Shown here: positions 35,758 to 45,647 of the stretch, piece by piece
Numbering within the stretch: position 1 is the first letter of the stretch
Layout of the letters: each line of letters opens with the position of its first letter
Assembly: GCA_937892155.1 (NCBI GenBank)
Contig: CALAUG010000045.1
Location: 9,088 to 73,087 of the forward strand
DNA: 64,000 bases
From: an uncultured Bacteroidales bacterium
Lineage (GTDB): Bacteria > Bacteroidota > Bacteroidia > Bacteroidales > UBA1715
Direction of reading: 5' to 3'
The notes under the pieces: generated by a model
The model's database searches: none
What the model was told of the DNA's origin: nothing
Seen by the model: only the letters and a program-made list of their open reading frames with translations
Program-made: the position numbers and the translations under genes

Positions 35758-36531
35758 ATGGGGAAAAACAACATTCTTTTACATTTGTTATGTGTTTTTG
35801 TATGTGTGGCTGTAAATACTTCGTGCGCGCAGCAACACTATAAATCTAAAGAATTGGCAATGGTGACCGACAACCGTTCGTGTCAGATAATAGAACATAT
35901 TGGTTATACTGTCTGCTACAACACTCAGTGGCATATTCCTAATTGGGTTGCATACGAACTTACGTCGCAAGAAACAATGGGGCAGGTTCCTCGAAAAGGT
36001 AATGATTTCTTTCAGCCTGATCCACAAGCTTCCGATGTTACGAGTTATTCGGATTATTCCGCTTCGGGTTATGATAGGGGACATATGGCTCCTGCCGGCG
36101 ATATGAAGTGGAGCAAACAATCGATGATGGAAAGTTTTTATCTGTCAAATATTTGTCCGCAAAATCATAGTTTGAACGATGGAATATGGAAACAATTGGA
36201 GGAAAAATCACGTTCGTGGGCACAGCAATATGGTTCAATATACATTGTGTGTGGACCGCTTGTTTCTGAAAACTATACTACTATAGGCGAAAATAAAATT
36301 GTTGTGCCAGATTCATTTTTTAAGGTTATCTTAAAAAAGAATGGGAAAGGATATGATGCAATAGGATTTGTGTTTAAAAATGAGGCAGGACAGTCCAATC
36401 TTGCATCACATGCTGTTACAGTAGACAGTGTGGAGGATCTTTCGAATATTAATTTCTTTTATTCGTTGCCCGACAAAACAGAAAATGAAGTAGAGGCGCA
36501 ATATTCCTTACAATCGTGGGGATTTCGGTAG
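35758..36531 (+). CDS. DNA/RNA non-specific endonuclease, lipoprotein
   Basis: 257 residues. ATG 35758 gives a signal with Cys in NTSCAQQ, so it is probably lipid-anchored or exported. The beta-beta-alpha-Me nuclease motif is DRGHMAPAGDMKWSKQ (about residues 106-120), with catalytic His and the metal-binding Asn in SNICPQNHSLNDGIW. Family role: degrading extracellular nucleic acids for nutrients or defence of the cell surface. A promoter with good spacing lies about 95 bases upstream. Confidence 0.9.
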   Translation: MGKNNILLHLLCVFVCVAVNTSCAQQHYKSKELAMVTDNRSCQIIEHIGYTVCYNTQWHIPNWVAYELTSQETMGQVPRKGNDFFQPDPQASDVTSYSDYSASGYDRGHMAPAGDMKWSKQSMMESFYLSNICPQNHSLNDGIWKQLEEKSRSWAQQYGSIYIVCGPLVSENYTTIGENKIVVPDSFFKVILKKNGKGYDAIGFVFKNEAGQSNLASHAVTVDSVEDLSNINFFYSLPDKTENEVEAQYSLQSWGFR

Positions 36532-36538
36532 AATTTTA

Positions 36539-38728
36539 CTAATTGGCTTTTTCGCTCAGGAACTTGATACGCACTAAACGAATCTCTTGTTCTTCGTATC
36601 CTTCAGGAATTAATTCGTCTATGGCATCTTTTACAGATTCCGAATCAGTTTCAGAAAAATATTCGTATAACTCGTCAATAACTGCAGCGTCAACTTCTTC
36701 GTTGATGTAGTAGTCAATGTTGATTTTTGTTCCAGAATTGACAATGCTTTCTATTTCTGCGAGTAGTTCATTCAATTCCAGACCTAATGCTTCGGCCATA
36801 TCATCAAGAGATAATCGTTTGTCTATATTCTTAATAATCTGAACTTTATTGCTTGATTTATTAACAACAGATTTAACTATTAAATCTTGTGGACGTTCTA
36901 TCTCGTTTTCTTCAACGTATTTTTTTATTAAGTCAGTAAATGGTTGCCCGTATTTTTTCGCTTTACCTTCTCCAACACCAGAAATATTTTTCAATTCTTC
37001 AAGTGTTATAGGGTATTGAATAGCCATTTCGTTAATGGAAATTTCTTGAAAAACTACGTATGGAGGAACATTATTTTTTGTAGCAACTTTTTTACGTAAG
37101 TCCATCAACATAGCAACTAATGTTGGGTCAAGGGCAGCGCCTGCTGACGGAGCAACTTGTTCAGAATCATCTTCTTCGTAGTTGTGATCTTCAGTAATAG
37201 TGAAAGAATAAGGATTTTGTAAAAATGCTTGTCCTTCTTCGGTTATTTTAAGAAGCCCATAGTTTTCTATTTCTTTATCAAGAAGATGTTTCATCAATAA
37301 TTGTCGGATAATGGCATTCCAATATTTTGCATTATGATCTTTACCACTTCCGAATTCTTCTAATTCGTTGTGTCTATATGTTTTAATTTCGGAAGAATTG
37401 GTACCAAGAATTATCTCAACAATGTGCCCAATTTTGAATCGTTCTTTAACGGCTTTAATAACTTCCAATACTAGAACGGCATCGTCCTTTACTTCAATCA
37501 GTGGCTTTGGATGTAAACAGTTGTCGCAGTTTCCACAATCTTCTTCCATATCTTCACCGAAGTATTTAAGTAATACTTTAACACGACACATGCTTGATTC
37601 TGCGTATGAAGAAGTTTCGAGAAGTAATTGTTTACCAATTTCTTGTTCGGCAACAGGTTTACCTTCCATAAATTTTTCAAGTCGTTGTATGTCTTTATAG
37701 TTATAGAAAGCGATGCATTTACCTTCGCCGCCGTCCCGTCCCGCACGTCCCGTTTCCTGATAGTATCCTTCTAACGATTTAGGAATGTTATAGTGAATAA
37801 CAAAACGTACATCAGGCTTATCGATACCCATACCAAATGCAATTGTTGCAACAATCACATCAACTTTTTCCATAAGGAATTTGTCTTGGTTTGCGCTTCT
37901 CGTACTTGCATCAAGGCCAGCATGGTAGGGGAGTGCTTTTATGCCATTAACTATTAACGTGTCGGCAAGTTCTTCAACTTTTTTTCTGCTGAGGCAGTAT
38001 ATAATACCCGATTTGCCAGGGTTTTCTCTAATGAAATTTATAATCTGTTTTGTTGCGTCAGCTTCACTCGTCTGTGGTCGAATCTCGTAGTATAAATTTT
38101 CCCTGCGGAATGACGATTTGAAGACTTTTGCTTCTAACATTCCAAGATTTTTTTGGATATCATTTTGAACCTTGGGAGTTGCAGTTGCAGTCAGAGCGAT
38201 TAGTGGAGCCCTGCCAATGGCTTCAACAATAGGTTTGATTCTTCTATATTCTGGTCTAAAATCGTGCCCCCATTCAGAGATGCAATGTGCTTCGTCTATA
38301 GCAAAAAATGAAATTTTGATGCTTTTAAAGAACTCTATGCTGTCTTCCTTCGTTAACGATTCAGGTGCTACATAAAGCATTTTTGTAATTCCGTTGCGGA
38401 CGTCTTCTTTTACTTGTGAAACTTCGGAGCGTGTTAAAGATGAATTTAAAAAATGTGCAATCCTGTTGTCTATACTGTATCCTCGCATGGAATCAACCTG
38501 GTTTTTCATCAATGCTATAAGAGGAGAAATGATAACTGCAGTTCCGTCCATTAAAATTGCCGGCAATTGATAACATAATGATTTCCCGCCACCGGTTGGC
38601 ATAAGCACAAATGTGTCGTTGCCTTCCATCAAACTAACAATTACCTCTTTCTGGTTTCCTTTGAATGAATCAAAACCAAATTTTTCTTTTAGACACTTGA
38701 GTAGTTCTTTTTCGTCAACTTTTGACAT
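36539..38728 (-). CDS. recQ: ATP-dependent DNA helicase RecQ
   Basis: 729 residues. Walker A MPTGGGKSLCYQLPA (about 44), DEAHCISEWGHDFRPEY (DEAH box and aromatic-rich loop), then helicase C motifs with QETGRAGRDGG. The zinc site is CRVKVLLKYFG plus CGNCDNC; a winged-helix domain follows, then an HRDC domain (about 545-620, LMDLRKKVATKNNVPPYVVF). A further acidic C-terminal tail of about 100 residues ends it. 3'-5' helicase in recombination repair. Confidence 0.96.
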   Translation of the reverse strand: MSKVDEKELLKCLKEKFGFDSFKGNQKEVIVSLMEGNDTFVLMPTGGGKSLCYQLPAILMDGTAVIISPLIALMKNQVDSMRGYSIDNRIAHFLNSSLTRSEVSQVKEDVRNGITKMLYVAPESLTKEDSIEFFKSIKISFFAIDEAHCISEWGHDFRPEYRRIKPIVEAIGRAPLIALTATATPKVQNDIQKNLGMLEAKVFKSSFRRENLYYEIRPQTSEADATKQIINFIRENPGKSGIIYCLSRKKVEELADTLIVNGIKALPYHAGLDASTRSANQDKFLMEKVDVIVATIAFGMGIDKPDVRFVIHYNIPKSLEGYYQETGRAGRDGGEGKCIAFYNYKDIQRLEKFMEGKPVAEQEIGKQLLLETSSYAESSMCRVKVLLKYFGEDMEEDCGNCDNCLHPKPLIEVKDDAVLVLEVIKAVKERFKIGHIVEIILGTNSSEIKTYRHNELEEFGSGKDHNAKYWNAIIRQLLMKHLLDKEIENYGLLKITEEGQAFLQNPYSFTITEDHNYEEDDSEQVAPSAGAALDPTLVAMLMDLRKKVATKNNVPPYVVFQEISINEMAIQYPITLEELKNISGVGEGKAKKYGQPFTDLIKKYVEENEIERPQDLIVKSVVNKSSNKVQIIKNIDKRLSLDDMAEALGLELNELLAEIESIVNSGTKINIDYYINEEVDAAVIDELYEYFSETDSESVKDAIDELIPEGYEEQEIRLVRIKFLSEKAN

Positions 38729-38900
38729 ATACCTTGTTTCAAAAACGTTTTTTTATTTTCACAACCAACACAACAAGAACATTGGAGTATTTTCATAGTG
38801 AAATTACTACTTTTATTTAGAATAACAAAAATATTTTCGTCACAATTTTAGTGTGGTATCAATTCGCTGATTTTTACCAAAATCTTATTGTTTAAAGTTC

Positions 38901-38908
38901 TATATTTG
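38901..38908 (+). promoter_or_regulatory. -7 box for kdsD
   Basis: TATATTTG, 42 bases before the GTG start; no -33 element at the expected distance. Confidence 0.3.
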
Positions 38909-38950
38909 CGTAGAAAAAATTAGCCTTGTTTTGGCAAAAAATAGAATATC

Positions 38951-39919
38951 GTGGTGGAAAATAATGCAATTATTGAAAATGCTAAGCGAATCATTATAGA
39001 GGAATCGCAGTCTATCAGCAATTTATCAAATTATTTGGATGATAATTTTCCTACTGTTGTCAAGGAAATACTTGCAACTAAAGGTCGTCTTGTTATTACT
39101 GGTATAGGGAAAAGTGCATTGATTGCTCAAAAAATTGTAGCGACAATGAATTCAACAGGAACACCTTCGTTGTTTATGCATGCGGCGGAAGCGATTCACG
39201 GTGATTTGGGTATGATTCAAAAAGACGATGTGGTTCTTTGTATTTCCAAAAGTGGTAATACGCCGGAAATCAAAGTTTTGATACCATTATTAAAACGTGG
39301 TGGCAATAAATTGATTGCCATGGTTTCTGAAAAAACTTCATATTTGGCTGAACATGCTGATTATGTCCTATATGCCCACGTTGATCGTGAAGCTGATATA
39401 AATAATCTTGCTCCGACAAATAGTACTACTGCGCAATTAGTTATGGGAGACACGTTGGCAATGTGCCTTTTGGAGCAGCGGAAATTTACGCCGCAGGATT
39501 TTGCAAAGTACCATCCCGGTGGAGCTTTGGGGAAACGTATGTATATGCGTGTCGACGATATTTTTATAGAAGAAAATGCTCCCCGCGTCGTAGCATCAAC
39601 AAAAATACCAGACGTTATTATTGAAATTTCATCGAAACGTCTCGGTGCAACTGCTGTTGTCGATGAAAAAGGTTCGTTGCTTGGAATAATAACCGATGGC
39701 GATTTGCGAAGAATGCTGGAAAAAAACACCAATCTCAGCGAAGCAAAAGCTATAGATATAATGACAAAAAATCCAAAAACTATCAGCCGCAATGAGTTGG
39801 CTGTAAAAGCTTTTGAAAAAATGGAGAAAAATAGTATCACGCAACTAGTTGTGACGGATGGTGATACCTACTTGGGAATGATACATTTACACGATTTATT
39901 GAAAGAAGGAATTGTGTAA
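38951..39919 (+). CDS. kdsD: arabinose-5-phosphate isomerase (KdsD/KpsF family)
   Basis: Interconverts ribulose 5-phosphate and arabinose 5-phosphate, the first step to the Kdo of lipopolysaccharide. 322 residues. SIS domain: GRLVITGIGKSALIAQKIVATMNSTGTPS, with SKSGNTPE and HPGGALGKR. Two CBS domains follow (about 205-320). Start is GTG 38951 or the next GTG 38954. A 9-base inverted repeat follows at 39924-39950. Confidence 0.94.
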   Translation: MVENNAIIENAKRIIIEESQSISNLSNYLDDNFPTVVKEILATKGRLVITGIGKSALIAQKIVATMNSTGTPSLFMHAAEAIHGDLGMIQKDDVVLCISKSGNTPEIKVLIPLLKRGGNKLIAMVSEKTSYLAEHADYVLYAHVDREADINNLAPTNSTTAQLVMGDTLAMCLLEQRKFTPQDFAKYHPGGALGKRMYMRVDDIFIEENAPRVVASTKIPDVIIEISSKRLGATAVVDEKGSLLGIITDGDLRRMLEKNTNLSEAKAIDIMTKNPKTISRNELAVKAFEKMEKNSITQLVVTDGDTYLGMIHLHDLLKEGIV

Positions 39920-39923
39920 AATA

Positions 39924-39950
39924 AACGTTAAACAACGAGAATTTAACGTT
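39924..39950 (+). terminator. inverted repeat between kdsD and the U32 gene
   Basis: AACGTTAAA / TTTAACGTT with a 9-base loop. There is no immediate T run, so terminator or attenuator function is uncertain. Confidence 0.35.
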
Positions 39951-39986
39951 GAACTTAAAATTTTTGTGTGAGAATAGCTGACAATT

Positions 39987-41237
39987 ATGAAACGTAGTGA
40001 TTTAGAAATAATGGCTCCGGTTGGTTCGTACGAATCACTAATGGCTGCCATTCAAGCGGGAGCAAATTCGGTTTATTTCGGCATAGAAATGTTGAATATG
40101 CGTGCACGCTCGTCAAATAATTTCACAACGGAAGATTTGGCAAACATTGTAAAGATTTGCAACGAACACGGCATAAAATCATATTTGACGGTAAATACAA
40201 TCATTTACGACAAGGATATGGAAACCTTGCACAAAGTGATGAAAGCTGCCAAAGAAAACCACGTTTCTGCTATTATTGCCTGCGATATTGCCGCAATTCA
40301 ATGCGCTATGGAATATGGCGTTGAAGTGCATATCTCTACTCAATTAAACATTTCAAACACGCAAGCGGTGAAATTTTTTTCTCAATACGCCGACGTTGTT
40401 GTGCTTGCCCGCGAATTGAACCTTATGCAGGTTAAAGAAATTTACAAGGCAATTCAGAATGAACATATTTGTGGTCCTAAAGGCGAATTGGTAAAGTTGG
40501 AAATGTTTTGCCACGGTGCACTTTGTCAGGCAATTTCGGGGAAATGTTACCTTAGTCTTCACGAAAAAAATTATTCTGCAAATAAAGGTGCTTGTCTGCA
40601 AACGTGCCGAAAAGCATATATCGTTACGGAAAAAGAAACTGGCAACGAATTGGAAATCGACAACGAATACATAATGTCGCCAAAAGATTTATGTACGATT
40701 GGTTTTCTTGACGAATTGGTTGAATCGGGCGTCCGTGTAATGAAAATTGAAGGTCGTGCCCGTAGTGCGGAATATGTAAAAACTGTGGTTGAATGTTACA
40801 ACGAGGCGTTGGAGGAAATCATTGCTGGCACATATAACGACAATAAAGAGGAAAAAGTTGCTGCTTGGAAAGAACGTCTTTCGCGCGTTTTCAACCGCGG
40901 ATTTTGGAACGGCTATTACCTGGGACAACGTTTAGGAGAATGGAGCACTCACTATGGAAGCAGTGCAACAAAAACAAAAATTGCAATCGGGAAATGCACA
41001 AATTATTTCTCGAATTTGAATGTTGCCGAATTCCTTATGCAATCGGATGAATTGTGCCAAGGTGATGAAATTCTTATTACTGGACCAACAACTGGCGTAA
41101 TAGAAATGAAAGCCGAAGACATTCGTGTCGATTTGAAAACAGTTGAAAAAACAGTAAAAGGAGATCTGTTTTCGATGAAGACAGATAAAATCCGTCGAGG
41201 AGACAAACTTTATAAAGTTATAGATTCCAATAAATAA
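39987..41237 (+). CDS. U32-family protein, TrhP/YegQ-like
   Basis: 416 residues. The U32 signature includes EMFCHGALCQAISGKCYLS and MKIEGRARSAEYV, with cysteines at ALCQAISGKC, ACLQTCRKAY that likely bind an Fe-S cluster. Members hydroxylate tRNA U34 (TrhP) or 23S rRNA (RlhA); the length of about 420 and single-domain form fit the TrhP/YegQ side. Older annotations call them peptidases. A longer paralogue lies at 58676-60508. Confidence 0.85.
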   Translation: MKRSDLEIMAPVGSYESLMAAIQAGANSVYFGIEMLNMRARSSNNFTTEDLANIVKICNEHGIKSYLTVNTIIYDKDMETLHKVMKAAKENHVSAIIACDIAAIQCAMEYGVEVHISTQLNISNTQAVKFFSQYADVVVLARELNLMQVKEIYKAIQNEHICGPKGELVKLEMFCHGALCQAISGKCYLSLHEKNYSANKGACLQTCRKAYIVTEKETGNELEIDNEYIMSPKDLCTIGFLDELVESGVRVMKIEGRARSAEYVKTVVECYNEALEEIIAGTYNDNKEEKVAAWKERLSRVFNRGFWNGYYLGQRLGEWSTHYGSSATKTKIAIGKCTNYFSNLNVAEFLMQSDELCQGDEILITGPTTGVIEMKAEDIRVDLKTVEKTVKGDLFSMKTDKIRRGDKLYKVIDSNK

Positions 41238-41243
41238 TTGCCC

Positions 41244-42536
41244 ATGGCAATACGGCAAAAAGTAGCGAAGATTCTTTCGTCCGACATTACTAAAAATTCG
41301 GCGAAACTACTCTCTGCAAACCTATTAGTGCAAATTATTGGATTACTCGTTTATCCTATTTTAACTCGTTTGTATTCTCCGGAAAACTTCGGACTATTTA
41401 ATCTTTTTATCAGCATTTCCGGATTTTTAGTTCTTTTAGCAACCGCAGAATTTCAAAATGCAATTTTACTTCCGAAAGAACAAGAGAAAGCAGTCGCTTG
41501 TTTTCACACAGGCTTTTTTATCGCCATTTTTGTTTGTGTTGTTTTAGTTTGCTCAATTCCTTTTTCGGAACAAATTGCAAATTTTTTTAATGCACCAATT
41601 TTGGCACATTGGTATTGGACTGTTCCTGTGTTTGTTTTTATATCTTCTTTTTGGACTCTGATAAATTATTGGTACACAAGGGAAAAATTGTTTAATCAAA
41701 TTCGAAATTATCAAATTACTCAATGTTTGACCAACGCGACAGCAAAATGTGGATTTGGGTTTGTTAAATTAACAGGCGGCGGGCTTATCTATTCTGCACT
41801 GATTTCTCCTATAATTGCATTGACTGTCAGTATTATACTCACATTCAAAAACCATCTAAAACCTTTACTTTCTTTCAATAAGAAAAATTGTCTTTCTGTC
41901 TTACACGAATATTCAAATTTTCCAAAATTTTCTTTGCCGCGAGCATTATTGAACTTTTTTAGCGGGAATATTTTGATTTATATACTAACACCTTTCTACG
42001 GATTGAAAGAAATTGGAATTCTTGGAATGGCAATCACTTTGGCGTTTAGACCAATTGAATTGTTATCGAATTCATTATATCAAGTTCTTTTTCAAAAAAC
42101 CAGCGAGAAAGTTACTAATCGAGAAAGCATACGTAAATACTACCGAAAATTTTTGTTGATAACAAGCAGTGTCGTAATCCCCTGTTTCACAATCGTTTGT
42201 TTATTCCTGCCAGACGTGACTGAATTTTTGTTGGGACAAGAATGGCGAAAAACTGGCGAATGCATTTTCTGGATGTTCCCTTGGTTGTTTGCTGTTATTC
42301 TTACATCTCCAATTTCATATTTGCCAGATATTTTTCAAAAGCAAAAAATAGGATTACTTTTTGAAATAGCACTTATTGCCGCGCGTATAGTTGCTATTTT
42401 TTTGGGCATTTTTCTTGATGAGGGTTTTTTCTTGATAATCTTTTTGTACAGCTTCGCAAGTGCAATTGTGATTGGTTTACAATTAAATTGGTACTGCAAA
42501 TTAATCAACAACTACGAACAAGAAATTTTGCAATAA
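41244..42536 (+). CDS. polysaccharide flippase, PST/MOP family
   Basis: 430 residues with about 12 transmembrane segments; begins MAIRQKVAKILSSDITKNSAKL, followed by LVYPILTRLYSPENFGLFNLF, the family's N-terminal pattern. It probably exports lipid-linked oligosaccharide units. The frame can open at TTG 41238, but ATG 41244 fits better. It overlaps by 25 bases, tail to tail, the asparagine-synthetase-like gene, so both belong to a surface-glycan group. Confidence 0.85.
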   Translation: MAIRQKVAKILSSDITKNSAKLLSANLLVQIIGLLVYPILTRLYSPENFGLFNLFISISGFLVLLATAEFQNAILLPKEQEKAVACFHTGFFIAIFVCVVLVCSIPFSEQIANFFNAPILAHWYWTVPVFVFISSFWTLINYWYTREKLFNQIRNYQITQCLTNATAKCGFGFVKLTGGGLIYSALISPIIALTVSIILTFKNHLKPLLSFNKKNCLSVLHEYSNFPKFSLPRALLNFFSGNILIYILTPFYGLKEIGILGMAITLAFRPIELLSNSLYQVLFQKTSEKVTNRESIRKYYRKFLLITSSVVIPCFTIVCLFLPDVTEFLLGQEWRKTGECIFWMFPWLFAVILTSPISYLPDIFQKQKIGLLFEIALIAARIVAIFLGIFLDEGFFLIIFLYSFASAIVIGLQLNWYCKLINNYEQEILQ

Positions 42537-44266
42537 TTTACGCAAGCCAATAAGGTAATAACCTGTAATTGTTCCATCACAACACCATTTTCAAACAGCG
42601 AAATTGCCGCCTGTTTCAAATTTGAATCAAAATTCAGTAGTTTAATATTTGAAATGTAGTACTGATTGATTGCTTCTCGTAAAGAATCATTTCTTTCTAT
42701 CCACGAATCCATTGGATTCATTGAATCACCCAATGTTGTCCGTTCAAAATTATACACTCTCGTTTTCTTCAAAAGAAACATTACAATCCGTCTGGGAACC
42801 GTATTCAAAGGCATTCGTCTTCCACAAAGAGAAATTTCGCACTTGCCTGATTTTATTTTACGTTTCCCGTTATGTAACCATTTTGCCGCTTCTGGATATT
42901 TATTTATAATCCATGCGTCGTACAATTTATAACCCCAACGTTTGTGAAAATCAACAGAATACAAATATTCCAAAAAATCCACATCGCAAAATGGCGAATA
43001 CGATTCGGTATAATTTTGAAACAAAATAGGCGAACCTAAATTGGCACAATTAAAACCACGCACATACAATGAGTAAATTTCTTGATTCTCAAAATCATCC
43101 GAATACGATTCTGGCAAATATTTCCGCAAACAATCCAACAATTTCACTGAATAACCTTCGAAACCGTAAGTTGGTTTTTGCAATGAATCTTTTTTAGTGT
43201 ACGATGTCCCCACAACATCGCCTCCATGCATTCCCGTACCTATTACTCCCACATTTTCTAAATCTACCGAACTAAAACCATACGCCGTTTGTGCAATGCC
43301 ACTATAATGAATAACCCCACACGACAATTGTACACTTTCGTCTATTGATTTTAAATAATCTCCACCATCAAGCGCTTGAAATGTCATTGAATTTCCTAAA
43401 AAAGCAGCAATTTCTTTAGGAATAATTTCGTCGTAATATCCATTTTGTGAATAAGTTACATTTTTGATTGGTTTGTTTGTCAATTGATGTGCAACCCAAT
43501 TAGTCATCCGTGAATCCAAACCTGCACTCAAAGGCATACAATTTTCGTAACCATATTGTTCGTTTTTACTTAAAATGCGTTTCACTGCCTGACGAAACAG
43601 CACATCTAAAGTTTCTATGGTTTCTGAAATAGATTTTTGTACAGGATTATTTTGAAACTGATGATATTGTTTTAATTCCAACGTGCCTTTTTCAATTCTC
43701 ACATAATGTCCAGCTGGAATACGTGAAATTCCATCTATTAACGTATGGCAATTTGGTGAATAAGCAAACGTCAACATTGAATATGAGAATTGCTTATCAT
43801 ATTGTAATTCAAATCGTTGCGATAATGATTCAAACAAAACATGTAAATCCGATGCAAAGAAATGGTTCCCTTCTTTAGTTGTGTAAAACAACAACTTGCT
43901 GCCAATTTGGTCGTTATAAATCAACAACAAATCTTTTCCCTTATCGTATAAAATGCCCGAAAACGAACCACGAAAAACATTGAAAAACTGTTCACCTAAT
44001 TTGTTGTACAGCAATGGAATCAGTTGCTCTAAATTTGTTACTTCATATAAATCAAATAATTCCGATAAATTAAGAATAACGCCTTCTGTTGAAAAAAACA
44101 AATTGTCGAGTTGTACAAAAACCTTGTCGTGCTCAAATTTTTGAAGTGTTTTTTGTTGAATGGAAAACTCTCCCGATGAAAAATTTCGCGTTATAGTTTT
44201 TCCTTCAATTTTTGACAAATCAAACTCCACATTTATTGAACCATATTTCCCGAAATAACCGTACAT
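42512..44266 (-). CDS. asparagine-synthetase homologue lacking the glutaminase Cys
   Basis: 584 residues. N-terminal class-II amidotransferase-like domain (1-190), but the residue after Met that is Cys in active enzymes (MCGI) is Tyr: MYGYFGKYG. The synthetase domain keeps a PP-loop-like MPLSAGLDSRMTNWVA (about 245). It could use ammonia from elsewhere, or be another amide- or ester-forming enzyme acting on a sugar. Its start directly follows the stop of the glycosyltransferase at 44267. Confidence 0.75.
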   Translation of the reverse strand: MYGYFGKYGSINVEFDLSKIEGKTITRNFSSGEFSIQQKTLQKFEHDKVFVQLDNLFFSTEGVILNLSELFDLYEVTNLEQLIPLLYNKLGEQFFNVFRGSFSGILYDKGKDLLLIYNDQIGSKLLFYTTKEGNHFFASDLHVLFESLSQRFELQYDKQFSYSMLTFAYSPNCHTLIDGISRIPAGHYVRIEKGTLELKQYHQFQNNPVQKSISETIETLDVLFRQAVKRILSKNEQYGYENCMPLSAGLDSRMTNWVAHQLTNKPIKNVTYSQNGYYDEIIPKEIAAFLGNSMTFQALDGGDYLKSIDESVQLSCGVIHYSGIAQTAYGFSSVDLENVGVIGTGMHGGDVVGTSYTKKDSLQKPTYGFEGYSVKLLDCLRKYLPESYSDDFENQEIYSLYVRGFNCANLGSPILFQNYTESYSPFCDVDFLEYLYSVDFHKRWGYKLYDAWIINKYPEAAKWLHNGKRKIKSGKCEISLCGRRMPLNTVPRRIVMFLLKKTRVYNFERTTLGDSMNPMDSWIERNDSLREAINQYYISNIKLLNFDSNLKQAAISLFENGVVMEQLQVITLLACVNYCKISCS

Positions 44267-45424
44267 CTATATTTGTTCGTAAATATCAAGTAATTTTTTC
44301 CCAACTGCGTCAAACGAAAATTGTTTTGCCGATTCACGAATAGTTTCAGCACTGAACTGCGAATAATTGTCCAACATCCAATTCATCTCTTTTGTAAGTG
44401 CTGCTTCGTTTCCCACTGGTATTATTCTTCCATTTTGTTCTGTGATAATTGATTGAGCGAATCCGACATCGGTTGTGATAACTGGTTTTCCACAAGCAAG
44501 ACTTTCTGATATGACAACGGGGGCATTTTCGTAATTAGAAAATAAAACAAAGAAATCACTTTGGTAGAAGTTTTGACAAACTTCTTCTGGTTGCTTTTCT
44601 CCGAGAAAAACAACAAATCCTTCTAATTTGAGTTTGTGCGCATAATTTTGTACGTCATTGAAATCCTCTCCAGTTCCAATTATAATCAGTTCAAAATCAT
44701 TCCGTAATTGTCTTAATTTATCAACACTGTTCAACAGACCTTTGACATTTTTGGCTCTTTCAGAAAAACAAGATACATGTAGAATGCGTTTTTTAGTACG
44801 GAAAAGTTTTACTTGTGGTATATAAAAAAAATCATCTACAACATTGTTGATAGTACAGTGTTTTTTATTGTGCAAACCGTTGTTTTCCATTGCGCTATAC
44901 AAACTTTGAGAAACCGTCATGACACAAGATGCGTGTTTCACAATAGTTTGTGTTGTCAACTTTCGTATGAAGCCAGAATAGGAAAGATTGCTTGGTAAAT
45001 ATCGTGTCCAATGTTCTACTATTACAAACGGTATTTTTTGTGTTTTTTTAAGATAAAATGAAAAAACGCCAGCTCGTGTTAAAACATTGGTTTGAGTAAT
45101 ATTAGGTTTTCCAAATTGCTGAAGGATAATTTTATATCCAATTTTGAAAGATCTCCAGTAATTAATGATTTTAGAAAATTTTTTTAAAATTTTCTTTTTG
45201 CAAAACGGGTAGTAAATAAAAATTTCTTTTACTCCGTCGGTTTCTTGTTCTACAATTTCAAACTCCGAAACATTTTCGTCGGCATACGGAAACAATACAC
45301 AAACATCTGCAAAACGAGAAACGGCCAATGCATGTTTTCTTACAAACAATCCAGCCATTGCATCGTAACGATGCGGATACCATGCGGAAAAAAATAATAT
45401 TTTTAGTCGAGGTGAATTTGTCAA
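44267..45424 (-). CDS. glycosyltransferase, GT4 type
   Basis: 385 residues, GT-B fold. N-terminal half PHRYDAMAGLFVRKHALAVS, donor half with FELIIIGTGEDFNDVQ, VVFLGEKQPEEV and the E(x)7E segment SESLACGKPVITTDVG. It likely adds a sugar during surface polysaccharide synthesis; acceptor unknown. First gene of a two-gene unit with the synthetase homologue. Its start is 26 bases from the tRNA-Phe terminator. Confidence 0.85.
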   Translation of the reverse strand: MTNSPRLKILFFSAWYPHRYDAMAGLFVRKHALAVSRFADVCVLFPYADENVSEFEIVEQETDGVKEIFIYYPFCKKKILKKFSKIINYWRSFKIGYKIILQQFGKPNITQTNVLTRAGVFSFYLKKTQKIPFVIVEHWTRYLPSNLSYSGFIRKLTTQTIVKHASCVMTVSQSLYSAMENNGLHNKKHCTINNVVDDFFYIPQVKLFRTKKRILHVSCFSERAKNVKGLLNSVDKLRQLRNDFELIIIGTGEDFNDVQNYAHKLKLEGFVVFLGEKQPEEVCQNFYQSDFFVLFSNYENAPVVISESLACGKPVITTDVGFAQSIITEQNGRIIPVGNEAALTKEMNWMLDNYSQFSAETIRESAKQFSFDAVGKKLLDIYEQI

Positions 45425-45449
45425 TTTTTTGGAGAATATGTGAAAACAA

Positions 45450-45479
45450 AAAAGGATGAATCTTCTGACTCATCCTTTT
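45450..45479 (-). terminator. terminator of tRNA-Phe
   Basis: Stem AAAAGGATGA / TCATCCTTTT with a 10-base loop; on the minus strand more Ts follow. Just before the glycosyltransferase start. Confidence 0.8.
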
Positions 45480-45480
45480 G

Positions 45481-45553
45481 TGGAGAGGGGCGGGATCGAA
45501 CCGCCGACGCCAGGATTTTCAGTCCTGTGCTCTACCGACTGAGCTACCACTCC
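45481..45553 (-). tRNA. tRNA-Phe (GAA)
   Basis: Cloverleaf of 73 bases on the minus strand. The anticodon arm is CAGGA-CTGAAAA-TCCTG with anticodon GAA; the D arm is GCTC/GAGC; the T arm is GGCGG-TTCGATC-CCGCC. The acceptor is GGAGTGG against CCTCTCC, giving a T-T mismatch at pair 5:68. Discriminator A; CCA is not encoded. Confidence 0.92.
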
Positions 45554-45565
45554 GAATTGGTGAGG

Positions 45566-45595
45566 CAAAAGTAGTGATAATTTTCAATTCTCAAA
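45566..45595 (-). promoter_or_regulatory. promoter of tRNA-Phe
   Basis: On the minus strand TTTG (45592-45595), 18-base spacer, TACTTTTG (45566-45573), 13 bases before the mature 5' end. Confidence 0.65.
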
Positions 45596-45647
45596 ATAAA
45601 ACAATGTTTTTTTTGCTTTTATACACAAAAAACGATACATATTTACT

